Assembly: GCF_047948215.1 (NCBI RefSeq)
Contig: NC_134456.1
Location: forward strand, 84,522,515 to 84,586,514
Direction: 5' to 3'
DNA: 64,000 bases
Source: Lycorma delicatula
Lineage: Eukaryota > Arthropoda > Insecta > Hemiptera > Fulgoridae
The notes under the pieces are model-generated. The model ran no database searches, was not told the origin of the DNA, and saw only the letters and a list, made by a program, of their open reading frames with translations. A program made the translations under genes and the position numbers. This document shows positions 46,901-58,452 of this stretch, one piece after another. The stretch's first letter is position 1; the number at the start of each line of letters is the position of its first letter.

Positions 46901-47045
46901 TTATAAATGTAATAGCCAAACTTAACCAACGCTCGTTAATCTTGACTACGCTCGCTTCACTTGTTAATCAAGTTTAGCAAACGAACCGAGCGTAGGTTAA
47001 GTTTGGTTAGATTGCATTTATAATTTTATTTATTTTCTTATTTCA

Positions 47046-48277
47046 AAATAGCGTTTCAGTGGGGGCACATAAGAACTAACTATAGAAGCGATGTGGGCAT
47101 ATTACGGATGTTGACCTTTACTGCTTCTAAAAAAAAACTACTTCAGTTAGGAAATTGCACCGATTGTATGGTGGCCAAAAATTTGCAAAAATAAATCTCT
47201 CCTCTTGTACTTGTGTCGCCAAAAAAATTAACACGGGCAGGAATACAGGAGATTTCTGTACCTCAGGATTACATCTTTCTGCAACCCTAAACGCTGCTTA
47301 TAGCGAATTGAAATGGTTTTGTGTGGGTTATAATAACCGGATCGACGAAATTTCAAAACGATTCACTGTTCAACGCACGCAATTTATGTCTTTCAATTTT
47401 TTTGTTCCGTCTTACAGGTATCGTACATCAGAAAAAATGGCAGTACGAGATGCCCCAGAACTTCAAGCAAGTTATCAACTGCAGGATAATATCATGAAAC
47501 ATAGGTTGATGTCCACGATTACTCTATCCGAAAACTCTATGTTAATGACACACACATGCGCACTCGCGTGCATACAGCTGTTTTGACCGAAACGTTCAGA
47601 GTCGTTCTTTAACTCCCATTGAGAAATCCATCTATTATAATCACGTTTAAATTCTCGGATTACAATGGCAGGCAAGAATGATGTGTTAAAGTTAAAAAAA
47701 ATAAATAAATAAAATGTGCGAAAATACAAAGTGAAAAAGCTTTTATTATTATTATTATTGTAAAGACAAAACAACCAGGAATATGGGTAAATTCAAGATA
47801 GATAGATCTATCTTGTCAAGATAGATCAAGAAAAGTCATGTTTACAATTTGTTCTCATAAAAACGGAAACACGAAGAATTTTATAAATTCATTCGGTTAA
47901 TATTCAACAAAACTACTTTTCACGAATTAGTAATGATGAGATAAGGGCGCTTTTCAATTTCACTAATTAATTGTTTCGAATTATTCTTTCACATCTTTTA
48001 ACGATTTTAATTACTATCAATTAAATTTAATTAAAAATTTCCCTCCGATATAGATAAAAAAAATGTAAACAATAAATAATAAAAATATACAAATTACATA
48101 ACAAACAACCTAAAGGAATCACCTTCTCCACTCAACGACATTGTTTAGAAAACGGCCAGACTCTGCTCACCGGTGCGTCATGGTAAAACCATCAGCCGTT
48201 TCATAAAATTGCAGATGAAGGCAATGATGTTTGGATTCCATAAAGGCTTCGTCAAAACGATTGCATACGTCATTATC
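47046..48277. other. Non-coding stretch
   Basis: It includes a 143-codon open frame at 47155-47586 that I cannot relate to any family; see the rejected list. A TTA microsatellite lies at 47742-47759. Confidence 0.4.
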
Positions 48278-48278
48278 C

Positions 48279-48560
48279 TTTCTTTTTTTCTTTTTCTGTT
48301 TAGCCTCCGGAACCACCGTAAGCTATTACTTCAGAGGATGAATGAGGATGATATGTATGAGTCTTCTACAGTCTCAGATCGACCACTCCTGAGATGTGTG
48401 GTTAATTGAAACCCAACCACTAAAGAACACCGGTATTCACGATCTAGTATTCAAATCGGTATAAAAGTAACTGCCTTTACTAGGACTTGAACGCTGGATC
48501 TCTCGACTTCCAAATCAGCTGATTTGCGATGACGAGTTAACCACTAGACCAACCAGTGGG
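48279..48560 (-). mobile_element. SINE-B copy
   Basis: Minus-strand copy with head (CACTGGTTGGTCTAGTGG) and tail (TCCGGAGGCTAAACAG). A small deletion lies near 48361. Target duplication not clear. Confidence 0.88.
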
Positions 48561-49182
48561 TTGTATCATTACTCTTGGCCCACATTAAATTTACCCTTTA
48601 AAAAACAACAGGCCCTAACTGTAATGTCAGGACTTCCAATTCTGAACGGGTTCATTAATAATCATAATATGTAAATGGATGAAATTCTTCCACCATGTGT
48701 ACATGAAAAATATAATTTTATTAACAGACAGCCTGCTTTCATGTAACTTACGTATTTTGTAGCAGCCCTACACTCGACCGACATTCTCACTACTAGGTCT
48801 ATAAGGCCAAGAATCGTGCTTGCCAATCAGTTTCAACACAGTTTCGTGATTGTTCGCAAAATAACTATCGTACGAAGTATATCATGAAAGCTGGAATAAA
48901 AAATAAAAAAAAAACATAGCAGCTTCTTTACAATTAAATTAACGTACAAGCGTAATGAAATTCACGTTTAAATTTTGAAAATGAAGTATACAACTATAAA
49001 TTACCAGCGCTGTGCTCTGTAAAGCTGTGTGCAACTAACATTGGAGAATGGAGATCGGGACCTATGAAGTCACAAACGCCGATCAGTACTTAGCACAGAT
49101 AAAATTTAATTACAGTACCTAGTCCCATATGTTTGAATTACGGATGTTGTTTATTACTCTCACTGTTTATTTTCCTCTTTAT
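48561..49182. other. Non-coding stretch
   Basis: Nothing recognised. Confidence 0.4.
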
Positions 49183-49975
49183 TAGGTAGATTTCATAAGA
49201 AAACTACCTATTGTAATAGGTACCATGATTCGACTTCCCGAAAATTTTGACTTATCTTAGCGGTTCACATCCCCCAGACCCCAAAACCACCGTCAGTTCA
49301 AAAGTTTGAAAAATGAAATATATATAAATGTATGTATACATACATTTATATATATTTCACTTTCTTACACGATAACTGCCGTAATTTTGCGCCAATCACT
49401 TTCAAATTGAAACATAAAATATAACGACCCAAATCTCGGTCGAGTTCATTAATGGGAAAAAATGGACCAAGGGAGTGGAAACGGGGGCTTTTACGAAAAA
49501 ATAAAATATCGCTATAACTTTCATAAGTGAAATATCGAATTTGTTTAAAGTTCCCACCATTCTTTGGATAACGGCCTAAAACTTATCTAAATAATGTTTT
49601 TTGATATCACCCACCATTGGCCCAGAGGGGAGAAAAAATGGGATTTCGAAGACAAAAAAAAAATCTTACCTCCCTTCATAGGCACATATCGAATCGGTTT
49701 AAAGTGGTTGGTTAATCCTCTAAATATTACCTAAAACCTTTGTCTGAAACGATTTTTGATATGGCCAACTCTTACAGCAAGGGATGACCAAAATGTAGCT
49801 GGAATTTTAAGATGGGACTTGTCATATGCTGAACATGTAAAACTTTTATCACATGCAACCATTGTCGTATTGAGTAGATTTGAAGTTTTTATTAACTTTA
49901 AGGCGGAAATGTTTTTTATCCCCTACTTAGCACCAGTGAAATCTATCTCCGCCTTCCGGCATGCCGAAAGGGATT
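49183..49975 (+). mobile_element. Single long arm of foldback family F1
   Basis: It starts AGGTAGATTTCATAAGAAAA, passes through ATGATTCGACTTCCCG and CATCCCCCAGACCCCAAAA, then blocks a (49360-49490), b (49545-49775) and c (49775-49925), each matching inverted or direct parts of 19821-21483. No second arm follows, so this copy is half an element. It gives the uninterrupted order arm-a-b-c. The frame at 49756-49989 is in block c and has no known match. Confidence 0.8.
49314..49359. repeat. Perfect 46-bp palindrome without a loop
   Basis: TGAAATATATATAAATGTAT... reads the same on both strands about the centre 49336/49337. It occupies the place where the other F1 copy has a plain TA run. Confidence 0.95.
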
Positions 49976-50102
49976 TCTTTTTAATATAAATAAAGATATT
50001 TACTTTTTTATGTAACTGTAAACAAGTCTGTTATTATGTTGCTGGCATAGTTACCAGCTGATTTTTATTTTATTTTATAATTTATATTATATACATTTAT
50101 TT

Positions 50103-50716
50103 TATTTTTCCCACCTTCATTTACCTCGCCCCTCAGAGCCGGAACAAGCATTTAAGCATTACTCAGCTCCGCAGAGCGCCTTCGCCTCAAACTACCTCGG
50201 CAGAACACAAGGTCCCGCCCAGGTAGCCGTGACTCGGTCTTGCAGTACATGCCACGCCTCTAATGAGAGAACCCAAAGGGTCCCTCACCGGGACTCCGGT
50301 CTTAATTCCCTGTCACTAATGGAGAACCCCCATCGGGACTAAGGTCTTACATTCCCTCCCCCAGAGGCGCTGCGAAGGAGTCCCCGTCCAATCATTGATG
50401 GTGGGACGCCGAAGCCTCCACTCCCCTGTGGGGGACGAAGCTGTCCGCCACAGACACCCATCAGCACTGAACAAGCGCCCCATCTTCACGTCGCAGGCGA
50501 AGCCTTGCATCCCCTACCCCCGGGTGCATATTCATGCAACCGACACGAAGGCCACCGAGCCTCTCGCCGGCAGTCCTTTCGTAGATGACCGGCCTCGCCA
50601 CAGGTGAAACAGTGGCTAGTACGATCTGGCCCGGTACACGAATTGGCCGTAAGGCCTGGCTTCCAGCAGCGAAAATAAAATTCATCAAACGAACGTCTCA
50701 TACCCCTACAAGCCAC
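50103..50716 (-). mobile_element. LINE-like remnant with a CCHC zinc knuckle and GC-rich 3' region
   Basis: The minus-strand frame 50716-50486 contains HCFTCGEAGHLRKDC (about 50570-50615), a zinc knuckle CX2CX4HX4C as in the gag-like ORF1 of R1/jockey/I-type LINEs and in retroviral-type gag. It ends GCKASPAT and a stop. It is followed directly by about 380 bp of GC-rich non-coding sequence with two near repeats (GGGACT..GGTCTTA.ATTCCCT at about 50290 and 50335 on the plus strand) and an A-rich end at about 50090-50110. The reverse transcriptase is absent, so ORF1 has been joined to the 3' end by deletion. GC content differs sharply from the surroundings. Clade not certain. Confidence 0.65.
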
Positions 50717-53508
50717 TTCGATTATACAATGTATTAAGCTATGTTTAAATTCTATTATTGCAATTTGTAATTCTTATTATACTGAACTACACAGTCACAA
50801 AAACAGCAACACATACAATTATTAAACATAAAACATGTACTCGATAATAAAGAATATACTTAAAAATATGATTAATTAGTGTTCTTAATTAATATCCGTG
50901 AAGCAGTGCTACGATGTAGAATTAACATAAAAAAATTGGTTATGTGGTTCCACAGCGATTACTAAAACAATAAATGATAATATGAAATGAAATCCGTCGG
51001 TCGAAATAATGCTCTAGTGGTAGTCGTACAATCGTTTAAGAGGTTTTCGAAATTGTAAATCAACAGATGACCACAAAAATTAAAATAAAATAGACAAGCA
51101 AATACGTTATTTTAATGTGAAGGTTTATACCGTTACGCGAGGAAGGACTAAAGCGATCGTATCGTTTACCGATAGGGAGAGTCTATTATACTAGTTTCAC
51201 TCTAAAAGCGATCTTCATTTTCGATCCGCAATGAATTCAGTCCGCATTAATAGTATTTACCGATTAATTGCAAAAGAAAGTTTAAACGACGTTGATATCG
51301 TTTACGACCGAAAGGTAAACAATTTTATCATCCGGTATTAAAAGAATACAACAGCGTAACGACTATCAGACGGAATTACATTACACGGTCTGAAATAAAT
51401 TCAAGTTAAGACGTACGTAAGATTTTAATAACATACAGCAGCATAATAAACGTTCGTTTATTTTTAACTACGCAGTTTAAGATCGTTGTTTAAATATAAT
51501 ACACAGAGACCGTAAAAGCGTATTTATTTAATCCGGGATTTATTTAATAACATGATATCAGAGAACCACAGTAATAAAACTATCAGACTTCACATTTCGT
51601 AAATAATTTTATATCCATAAATTTTTTACGGTTCATTGCATCTAAAAAGAAAAAACAAGAGATAGAGAGTAAAACGAAACGGTTACCCAAAAACCTCAAC
51701 TACTATTACCATGAAATATACGCCATAAACTATTTCAACCTTCACCCTTCCGCTATATTCCTACACTCGACACTCAACAACCCCTTTTTTTCTCTATCCC
51801 TTTTCATTCGCCAGTAGACCTGAAAACGGTCTCACTGTTTACATCTCTCATCTATTTCATCTCACATAACCCATCTCCTTCCGGACCACACAAAACCAAC
51901 AGGATGTGTATTCCCTTTTTTTAAATAAAAAAACATCAATTCAATACAGATAAGAAAGAAAGGAAGAGTACATTAATATATAATTCTAACATACTACACT
52001 TAATACGTCTACACGTAGAAACTAAAAAAAAAGATAAATGAAAACATTTCGGGTGCGTTGAAAATAAAAAGGAATACAATACTAAAAAAAAAAAAAAAAA
52101 GATCGCAAACAATAAAGAAAAGGTATAATTTAATGCGCAAAATCAAATAACAAAAGAATCACAATAACAAATATATAAAAGGAAAAACCAATCATTTATC
52201 CTATAAAAAGAAAAATAAATTTCCATTTATCATTTTATATATATAAATCCTTATATAGGTTATGTACACGCATACTAATCAGTTTTATTGAATTACGTAC
52301 AGCGCGATTAATATTCAGGTATTCAAGGGTTATTTACCTCCGCGCTGTTTAACATGAATTATTCTAACAATCCTGTCCGCAGATGCTCCAAGCATGTATC
52401 AGTACACAGTATAACTTAAACATGCATAAAGACAATATGTTGTCACGTGCGCTATTCGTATTTATCTGTTGATAAAACGACAGGAAAAAAATAAACTATA
52501 CGTAAATGAAATAAAAACTAAACTAAGAAAATAGAAGGGCAATTCAAATTTAAAAAATATATATATATATATAATAAATTCAAACTACTAAGAACAAGAA
52601 CGGAAAAAGTTTGACGAACGAAGCGAAAACTACCTTTAGTTGTATTTATCTGTTTGTGATTCGGCTACGGCTAAACTCATCTATCAATTTTCTACGAAAT
52701 TTAACAGCAAGATATAAAGCGGAGAGACGTGTCTAAAGAGTTTTCACAAATGACCTATTTTTAAATAATCGGTAGCCGGTACAATTTAATCTTTAAATTA
52801 AGCCACACAGCGGCAGATCGGTACGCGGTATACGGTTGACAGTTACGAAAAACTTTTAAAACCTATGCGTTCTTGCGTTGACGGCCGTATAGGAGGTGAG
52901 AAACAGCGGCAATGCTGAGCGACAGAGAGTCATCGCTCTGAACTTTGAATGCTATTAATTTTTAACGAAAGCTTACACAATCAGCCGTTCTTCTAGGGGG
53001 ATGGTTTTCCTCCGATTAGCAATCCGTTCGTGATTTTACTTATGACTTTCTGTAATAGGGTAGTGAAACTTTCCATTAACATAATTAAATATTCGAAAAA
53101 CCTCCCAAAATATCTTCAGACTCCGTAAGTACAGCATCTATTAACCGCATGTACTCGTGTACTTTCTACTGCTGGAAACGATTTTATCCTATTTTCAGCA
53201 ATGGTATATCGAAAAAACTGGATAGAAAATCACGACTATTTTTGCCGCTTGCTTTAAGTCCGTAGCCGAATACGTAATATCCTCTCCGCTCCTGCTGTGA
53301 CCTTTATTCGTTCCTCGAACAGTATCACCCGTCGATCACATTCACCATGGTTACTAAGCGCCACATAACTTTTAGAGAGTGATTTCGCCGGGTTACTGTC
53401 CTAAAAAAAATAATTTAATTCCATCATTGGTTTCATCAATATTTTCTACATAAAACGTATAAACCACCACATTTTCTATTTTCTTTCTATTGGCAAGAAA
53501 TAAAAATA
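50717..53508. other. Non-coding stretch
   Basis: About 2.8 kb without recognisable gene or repeat. 52800-53000 is less AT-rich. Short A and TA runs at 52085-52100 and 52556-52572. Confidence 0.4.
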
Positions 53509-54924
53509 TCTGATGTGGACACCACATGACTTCCTTGTACGTCTATTAAATTACATATATAAATTTTTAAAAGTATATAAATGTTATTTCACTAATATCT
53601 TCTGAATTTTTCCATTATTATTGAATTATTATTTATTGTATTTTTTTTTTACAATCAGAGGTTAATAATTATGAATAAATCAATATATATAAATTAAAAA
53701 AAAGTTAAAAAAAGGAGAAAAGGAACATAATGATGCAAATTTTTAAAAAATAAACAGGAAGAAAATCTTACAAATAAAAAAACAATAAAAAGATTAAGAG
53801 AAGATGATAGATATAAAACGGAAGAAAACGTTTAAGACCAAGGAAAGAAAACACAAATTAAGAGAGGATGATGAATATAGAACAAATTTGAAAATTAGAG
53901 AACGTGTACACAAATTAAGATCAGAAGAATTATAACAAACCAAATAGCGATTAAATGATCGGCAACAAATAAACGAAATGATGATCAACTCCGACTTACG
54001 GAGAATACTGTCCGACAATATCAGAGGAGTAACCAAGTAAAACTAAGAATTTCTTGCAATTTATAAAAGATCGGGGATGTATGCCTCAGTGTGTATGTTG
54101 TTATTGTGAGGGTCTATTTTTTAGTCACTCTGTAATTAACTTTAATGAAGATAAAATAAAACAGGAATTACAGAATAATTATATAAAAATAAACTTAAAG
54201 GAAAATCCAGAAATAATAAGATTCTAAATTATAATTTTCAATTAACAATCAGATGTTTCACCAAATCTATTTCGTACACATATATGTAATAATGCCTATT
54301 AAATTACATATACACATTTTACACGTACATAAAATTTTACTTCACTAATAACTTGTCATTTTTTTCATATTTATTTTTTTATTATTTAATAAATTATTTA
54401 TTATTAAAAAATGTTACAATTACGGGTTGGTTAATAATAATAAATCAATACATTTAAATTTAAAAAAAAGAGAAAGAAACAGGAGATGAAGTCTGATTTG
54501 AACCGAGATGGCCTTCCCTTGTAAGATCCAAATATTTCATTAATTAAAGTTTGATTTATCTATAACTCTGGAACCAATGAAAATAAGTACCACTTATGAT
54601 ATATCGTTGAAAAGTTCTCAACGAAGGCTTATTACTGCAGTTAAGAAAAATGTTTTTTTTGGACACTTCTGGTTCAGTTGATATCAATCAAAAGGGGAGA
54701 TGCACAACTAGATGTTACAAAAGTCCTAAATCCACAATTTCAACATACTACGGCTAATCGTTTTTGAGTTATGCAAGATACTTACATATGTACGTACAGA
54801 CGTCACTCCGAAACTAGTCAAAATGGATTTACGGATAGTCAAAATGGATATTTCCGTTGAAATCTGAAAACCGAAATTTTTCGCGATCACAAAACGTCCT
54901 TTATTTCGTACAAGGAAGTAAAAA
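53509..54924 (+). repeat. Repeat family T, copy 2, carrying coding sequence
   Basis: Starts TCTGATGTGGACACCACATG and ends CAAGGAAGTAAAAA like copy 1, but the A-rich first part occurs twice (53509-53740 and about 54297-54490) with a transposon-protein remnant between (53755-54225). The last part (54490-54924) matches copies 1 and 3. Either the extra segment is the coding core of the autonomous form, or an insertion with a duplicated 5' part. Confidence 0.75.
53755..54225 (+). pseudogene. Helitron-like protein, N-terminal remnant
   Basis: Frames in 53770-53935 give degenerate repeats of the R-x-D-x-x-Y-x-x-x type (KTKERKHKLREDDEYRTNLK, RERVHKLRSEEL), like the basic repeated units that open many arthropod Helitron proteins. 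Then about 54050-54225 reads NFLQFIKDRGCMPQCVCCYC, EGLFFSHSVINFNEDKIKQE and LKENPEIIRF before a stop. The C-x(3)-C-x-C-C-x-x-C cluster followed by LFF-S-V matches the CxxC-x-LF segment that precedes the DUF6570/Helitron-N region. Stops break the first part. The rest of the protein is absent. The call is by pattern memory, so a profile search is needed. Confidence 0.5.
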
Positions 54925-57326
54925 CACGGTTTTTAAGGAATATGTCTACTAAAACACGATCTGGAAGCGATGCAGTTTGTTATTGTTAGGTGGTTTACAA
55001 TTTGTCATTAAAATATAGTAATGCTCAGGTAACTACGTGTACGGGTACATGAACAAAAGAATTATCTGCCGTTCGTTCCGTTCCACACACGACGTTTAAA
55101 TTCAAAAAATAGTTTTCAAATCTACGTCCATACAACAACTTCATTTTATTTCAAATTTAAATTTGTATAGTCGAATTCGTGCGTTGCACTAACGATTCCA
55201 ACGGTCAAATTTATCACAAGGCTATCATATCCCGGAAAGCGCTTCTTTTTCAAAAATAAAAAAAACTTAAAGCACCTTTTAAAAATGGGTTAAATAAACT
55301 GCTGCTGCTCAATATATAAGTAAAAAATATAAGGAAGAAATAAGAATAACAGATTTTTATCTACGATACATTTTATAGCTACTACCTAAATTGTATTTTT
55401 CCAAAAATCTCCTGAAAATTTTTTTTCCTGTGGTACCACTAATAAAAAGAAAGTGAAAATGTACACGCAACCTGTTTTCTACATTTTACGCAGAAAAAAC
55501 TGATTAAATATATTGGAGGGATTTTTTTTTATATTCTTTCTTTTTTCTTTTTTTTTTGACTACACAGCAACATGGGAAGTCATCCACCACGTTATACGGC
55601 AATTTGTATAATACAATTAGATAACGTTTTTAGCTTCCACCGTCGTGTAATTGGCAACAGCTTATAACCGTTGCCAATTATATTTTATGCGTAAACACTT
55701 TCGCCGCTAAACTCTTATTTTCACTTTGGCATCGTTCATAAACAGGTTTAACTTTATAATGAAACTCGGAGGGCAGTTGGCTGAAATTTGATTCTAACTT
55801 AGATTAAATATATCTAATTATAAAGATATTCCACGAGATCACGTTACCCTTTTTGTAAGTAAAAGAGGTTTTTGCTAATTCGTAATTCAAATTTAATTGT
55901 AAGAAAAAAACGTTATAAGAACAAACCTTTACAACAAGAAAATGTGAAATTATTACAAATAATCGTCAGTAGTGGATTCTTAAACGTATGTATCCTTAAC
56001 CGGCAAACGTCAGCGAGAAACACAACAATTATAGACTTCAGTTAGATATATTAACGTTTTAATCTAAGTATACACTTTGAAATTAGGTTGTATAACTTCT
56101 CTAATAAACTACAACATTAAATTTCAGTAAAAAAAAATATGGCATTCCCTCTTTTAACAAAATGACTGATCCGGCCGAAATCTAAAGCGTAACATGTACG
56201 TCTGGTCCTGCTACCGACCAGGAAATTCAAAATAAATAAAATAAGTTTCTCTGGCGATCACCCTAAAAGAAAAAACCCACCACATCCACACTTTACAAAA
56301 GGAAGTTCCTGTCTGGAAAACACCATTTTACAAACTGGAATGGTATTTTCTGTTCTATTTTTTAAACAGATATTACGCTGCGACGATTGACAGAACCGGG
56401 GCGAGAACAACAAGGTTCCAAGTAAACATTTACGTGTTAAAAAAACTCCGTAACATTATTTAAGTTAGGTCTCCTGTTTATGCTATTGTACATAAAAAAA
56501 TATGTACATAAAAAAACAAACTAATAAATTTATTTTTATTAAATTAACAGAATGAAATTGTAATATTCTTTGCCTTTTTTGTCAAAGTACTTCAAATAGT
56601 ATTTTTTTCCAAAATAATCAAAATTGTATGAAAATTAATAAACTACAATACAAAAAAAAATGTTTTTTACACGGTTAAATAACAGCTGTTATCATACAAA
56701 TACTATGTTGAACGTCCATCCTAATCATTTAGTTTTAATTTAACGGTCGTTAAATTATTAATAATTTGAAGTTACTTTAAGTTTTAATCAAAATTAATAA
56801 ATAACAGGTTACACGTAACTCTTGATCGCGTAGCTTTGAACGGTCAACTCGATCGGAGCGATTGTATGTACAACATAAAAACTGTTAAGTCTTAAAAGGC
56901 GAATTGATTACATTTTATTTTTATAACGGTGTAGGCGACTTGATAAGTGAAAAACTTACTCCCAAAATTGGGACAATCATTTCCAAGATTAACAACCATC
57001 TTACGGGAAGTTTACTAACAAAAGCGGGAGGATGAAATGCTTTCCCGTTGCCAGGTATACTTCTCTATATTATCATACCGAAAGTACTCTAAAGCTCAAA
57101 CGTATTAAAAAGACAATCGAACGGTTCACCGCAGGGAATAATTGCACAATGAACATCATTATTTACAGAGAAAGCAGATTGACTGGTTCCGTCGCTAGTT
57201 TAGTTATTTAAATGGTTTACAATAATAAGAAAGAGTGGTAAATCAAAGAATTAATGTAACTCATTTTAGAACAATGTATTCCCCCTTCCACTGCTCAGTA
57301 GGGAGAAAAATTTTCTTATCATTCAA
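54925..57326. other. AT-rich non-coding stretch
   Basis: No gene or repeat recognised. It holds an 11-bp hairpin (TAATTGGCAAC at 55648-55658 and complement at 55670-55680). Confidence 0.4.
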
Positions 57327-58452
57327 AATTCAGTATACCGAATGTTCCGGGATGTATTACTTGAACTTCAGATTCAGGACACCAAAACGAGCAAAAAAGA
57401 AAATCTACGAAGAAAGTCCTATTTTGCTTTCTTTTCCTTCTACGCAATTTTGTGATTTTCAGGAAAAACTATTTCTCAATAACGAGTAAACCTACTTGAA
57501 TTAAAAATTTTGGAAACGTCACTTTTAAAAATTTCAAAATGGAGGCCATTTTAATTTTTTAATCCTCAATATCTTTGTAATTATCCGTTTGATCGAATTG
57601 TTACTTATAACATCATTTATTACGCATTTCATTTTCAACAAAATGACACCTCTTTTGTAAAAATCCGTCGACAAACAATCGAGGCACTGCAGACAATTAG
57701 CCCGGCAGTACCGCTCGAGCACCGTAATGCAAGCTGCCTAATTTTTATTACATTTATATTATTATTTGTTAACAACTTTTATTATATTTAGTAGAGGAAA
57801 TAAAAACAGACAAAAAATTAGCAGCTTGCATTACGGTTCTAGACCGTACTGTCGGATTAATTGTCTGCAATAACTCGATTGTTTGTCGACGGATTTTTAC
57901 AAGTAAAAAATTATTTGATTTTTCAAATAAAGAAAAATCAAAGCAAAATAGGATTTATGTGGATGCCCCCCGATCTTGTGGGGATCGGGGGATGTAATGA
58001 AGCCGCGTGCGTGTGTCTGTGCGCGGGTGGTGTATAAGTGTTGGTATGTATGGTTTAAGTGTGTTTGGTGCTGTTTTTTTTTAGTTATGTATGAATCTGT
58101 TTTTTTGTCTGTATGTGCCTTGCTATTTGCTTTGTTATTTGAATGCGTATGTGAACGCTTACCCCACCCCCCGTTCGGAAGTAATGCTTTACAAGCTATT
58201 CCCAGGAGGGGCGGGTCGCCAGGGGTAGAAGTTTAGTCGGTGGTGCGCAGGAATACGTAGGCCTTTTTTACTATCTTGTGGAACCTGTTAGCGAGTCCGA
58301 CACTGCTTTGGCGCCCGTAAATGGGGTTCCTCCACATCTTTAAAAAAAAAAGGATTTATGTGAATATGAACTTTTTTTCTTATTTTGGTGTTCTGAATCA
58401 GCACCTGAAATTCGGGGAATACGTCCCAGAACACCCGAATTCCCACTGGCAA
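57327..58452. mobile_element. Foldback element F4, right arm split by a LINE end
   Basis: Left arm about 57327-57750, right arm about 57800-58452. Matching pieces from the outside inward: GTTC.GGGA.GTATT, ACACCAAAA, TCCTATTTTGCTTT, TTGTAAAAATCCGTCGACAA, ACAATCGAG, GCAGACAATTA and CCGTAATGCAAGCTGC. The right arm contains the LINE 3' end at 57962-58350; the left arm shows the same place uninterrupted. The order of its motifs (AAAATGG.GGCCAT, AACAAAATGA, ACAAACAATCGAG) follows F2 at 23503-24587, though sequence identity is low. Confidence 0.8.
57962..58350 (+). mobile_element. LINE 3' UTR, 5'-truncated, with 12-bp target duplication
   Basis: 389 bp, GC- and G/T-rich, ending GGTTCCTCCACATC and a poly(A). 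AGGATTTATGTG flanks it at 57950-57961 and 58351-58362. The sequence AGAAGTTTAGTCGGTGGTGC with CTGTTAGCGAGTCCGACACT resembles 3' UTRs I associate with R1-type LINEs of hemipterans. No coding part. The open frame 57976-58236 is within the UTR. Confidence 0.85.

Larger units (their letters stand above)
46282..47045. mobile_element. Foldback MITE split by two tandem SINEs
   Basis: Outer inverted ends: AAATAAATAAAATTATAAAT (46282-46301) continuing GTAATC, and the complement at about 47020-47045 with one mismatch. Inner part 46901-47030 repeats TTATAAATGTAAT and continues GCCAAACTTAACCAACGCTCG, pairing with CGAGCGTAGGTTAAGTTTGG. Without the SINEs it would be a short palindromic element of about 160 bp. 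Two SINE-B copies (46309-46589, 46605-46900) sit inside the left arm, and the arm sequence is repeated three times around them. Confidence 0.85.

Noticed and set aside
47155..47586. Longest open frame of the window, 143 codons
   Set aside because: No recognisable domain or neighbouring gene, no repeat copy in the window, and composition like chance translation. A weak resemblance to the C-terminus of Tc1-like transposases was not convincing.
57976..58236. Cysteine-rich 86-codon frame
   Set aside because: Lies inside a LINE 3' UTR bounded by target duplications; the G/T-rich sequence gives many Cys and Val codons by chance.
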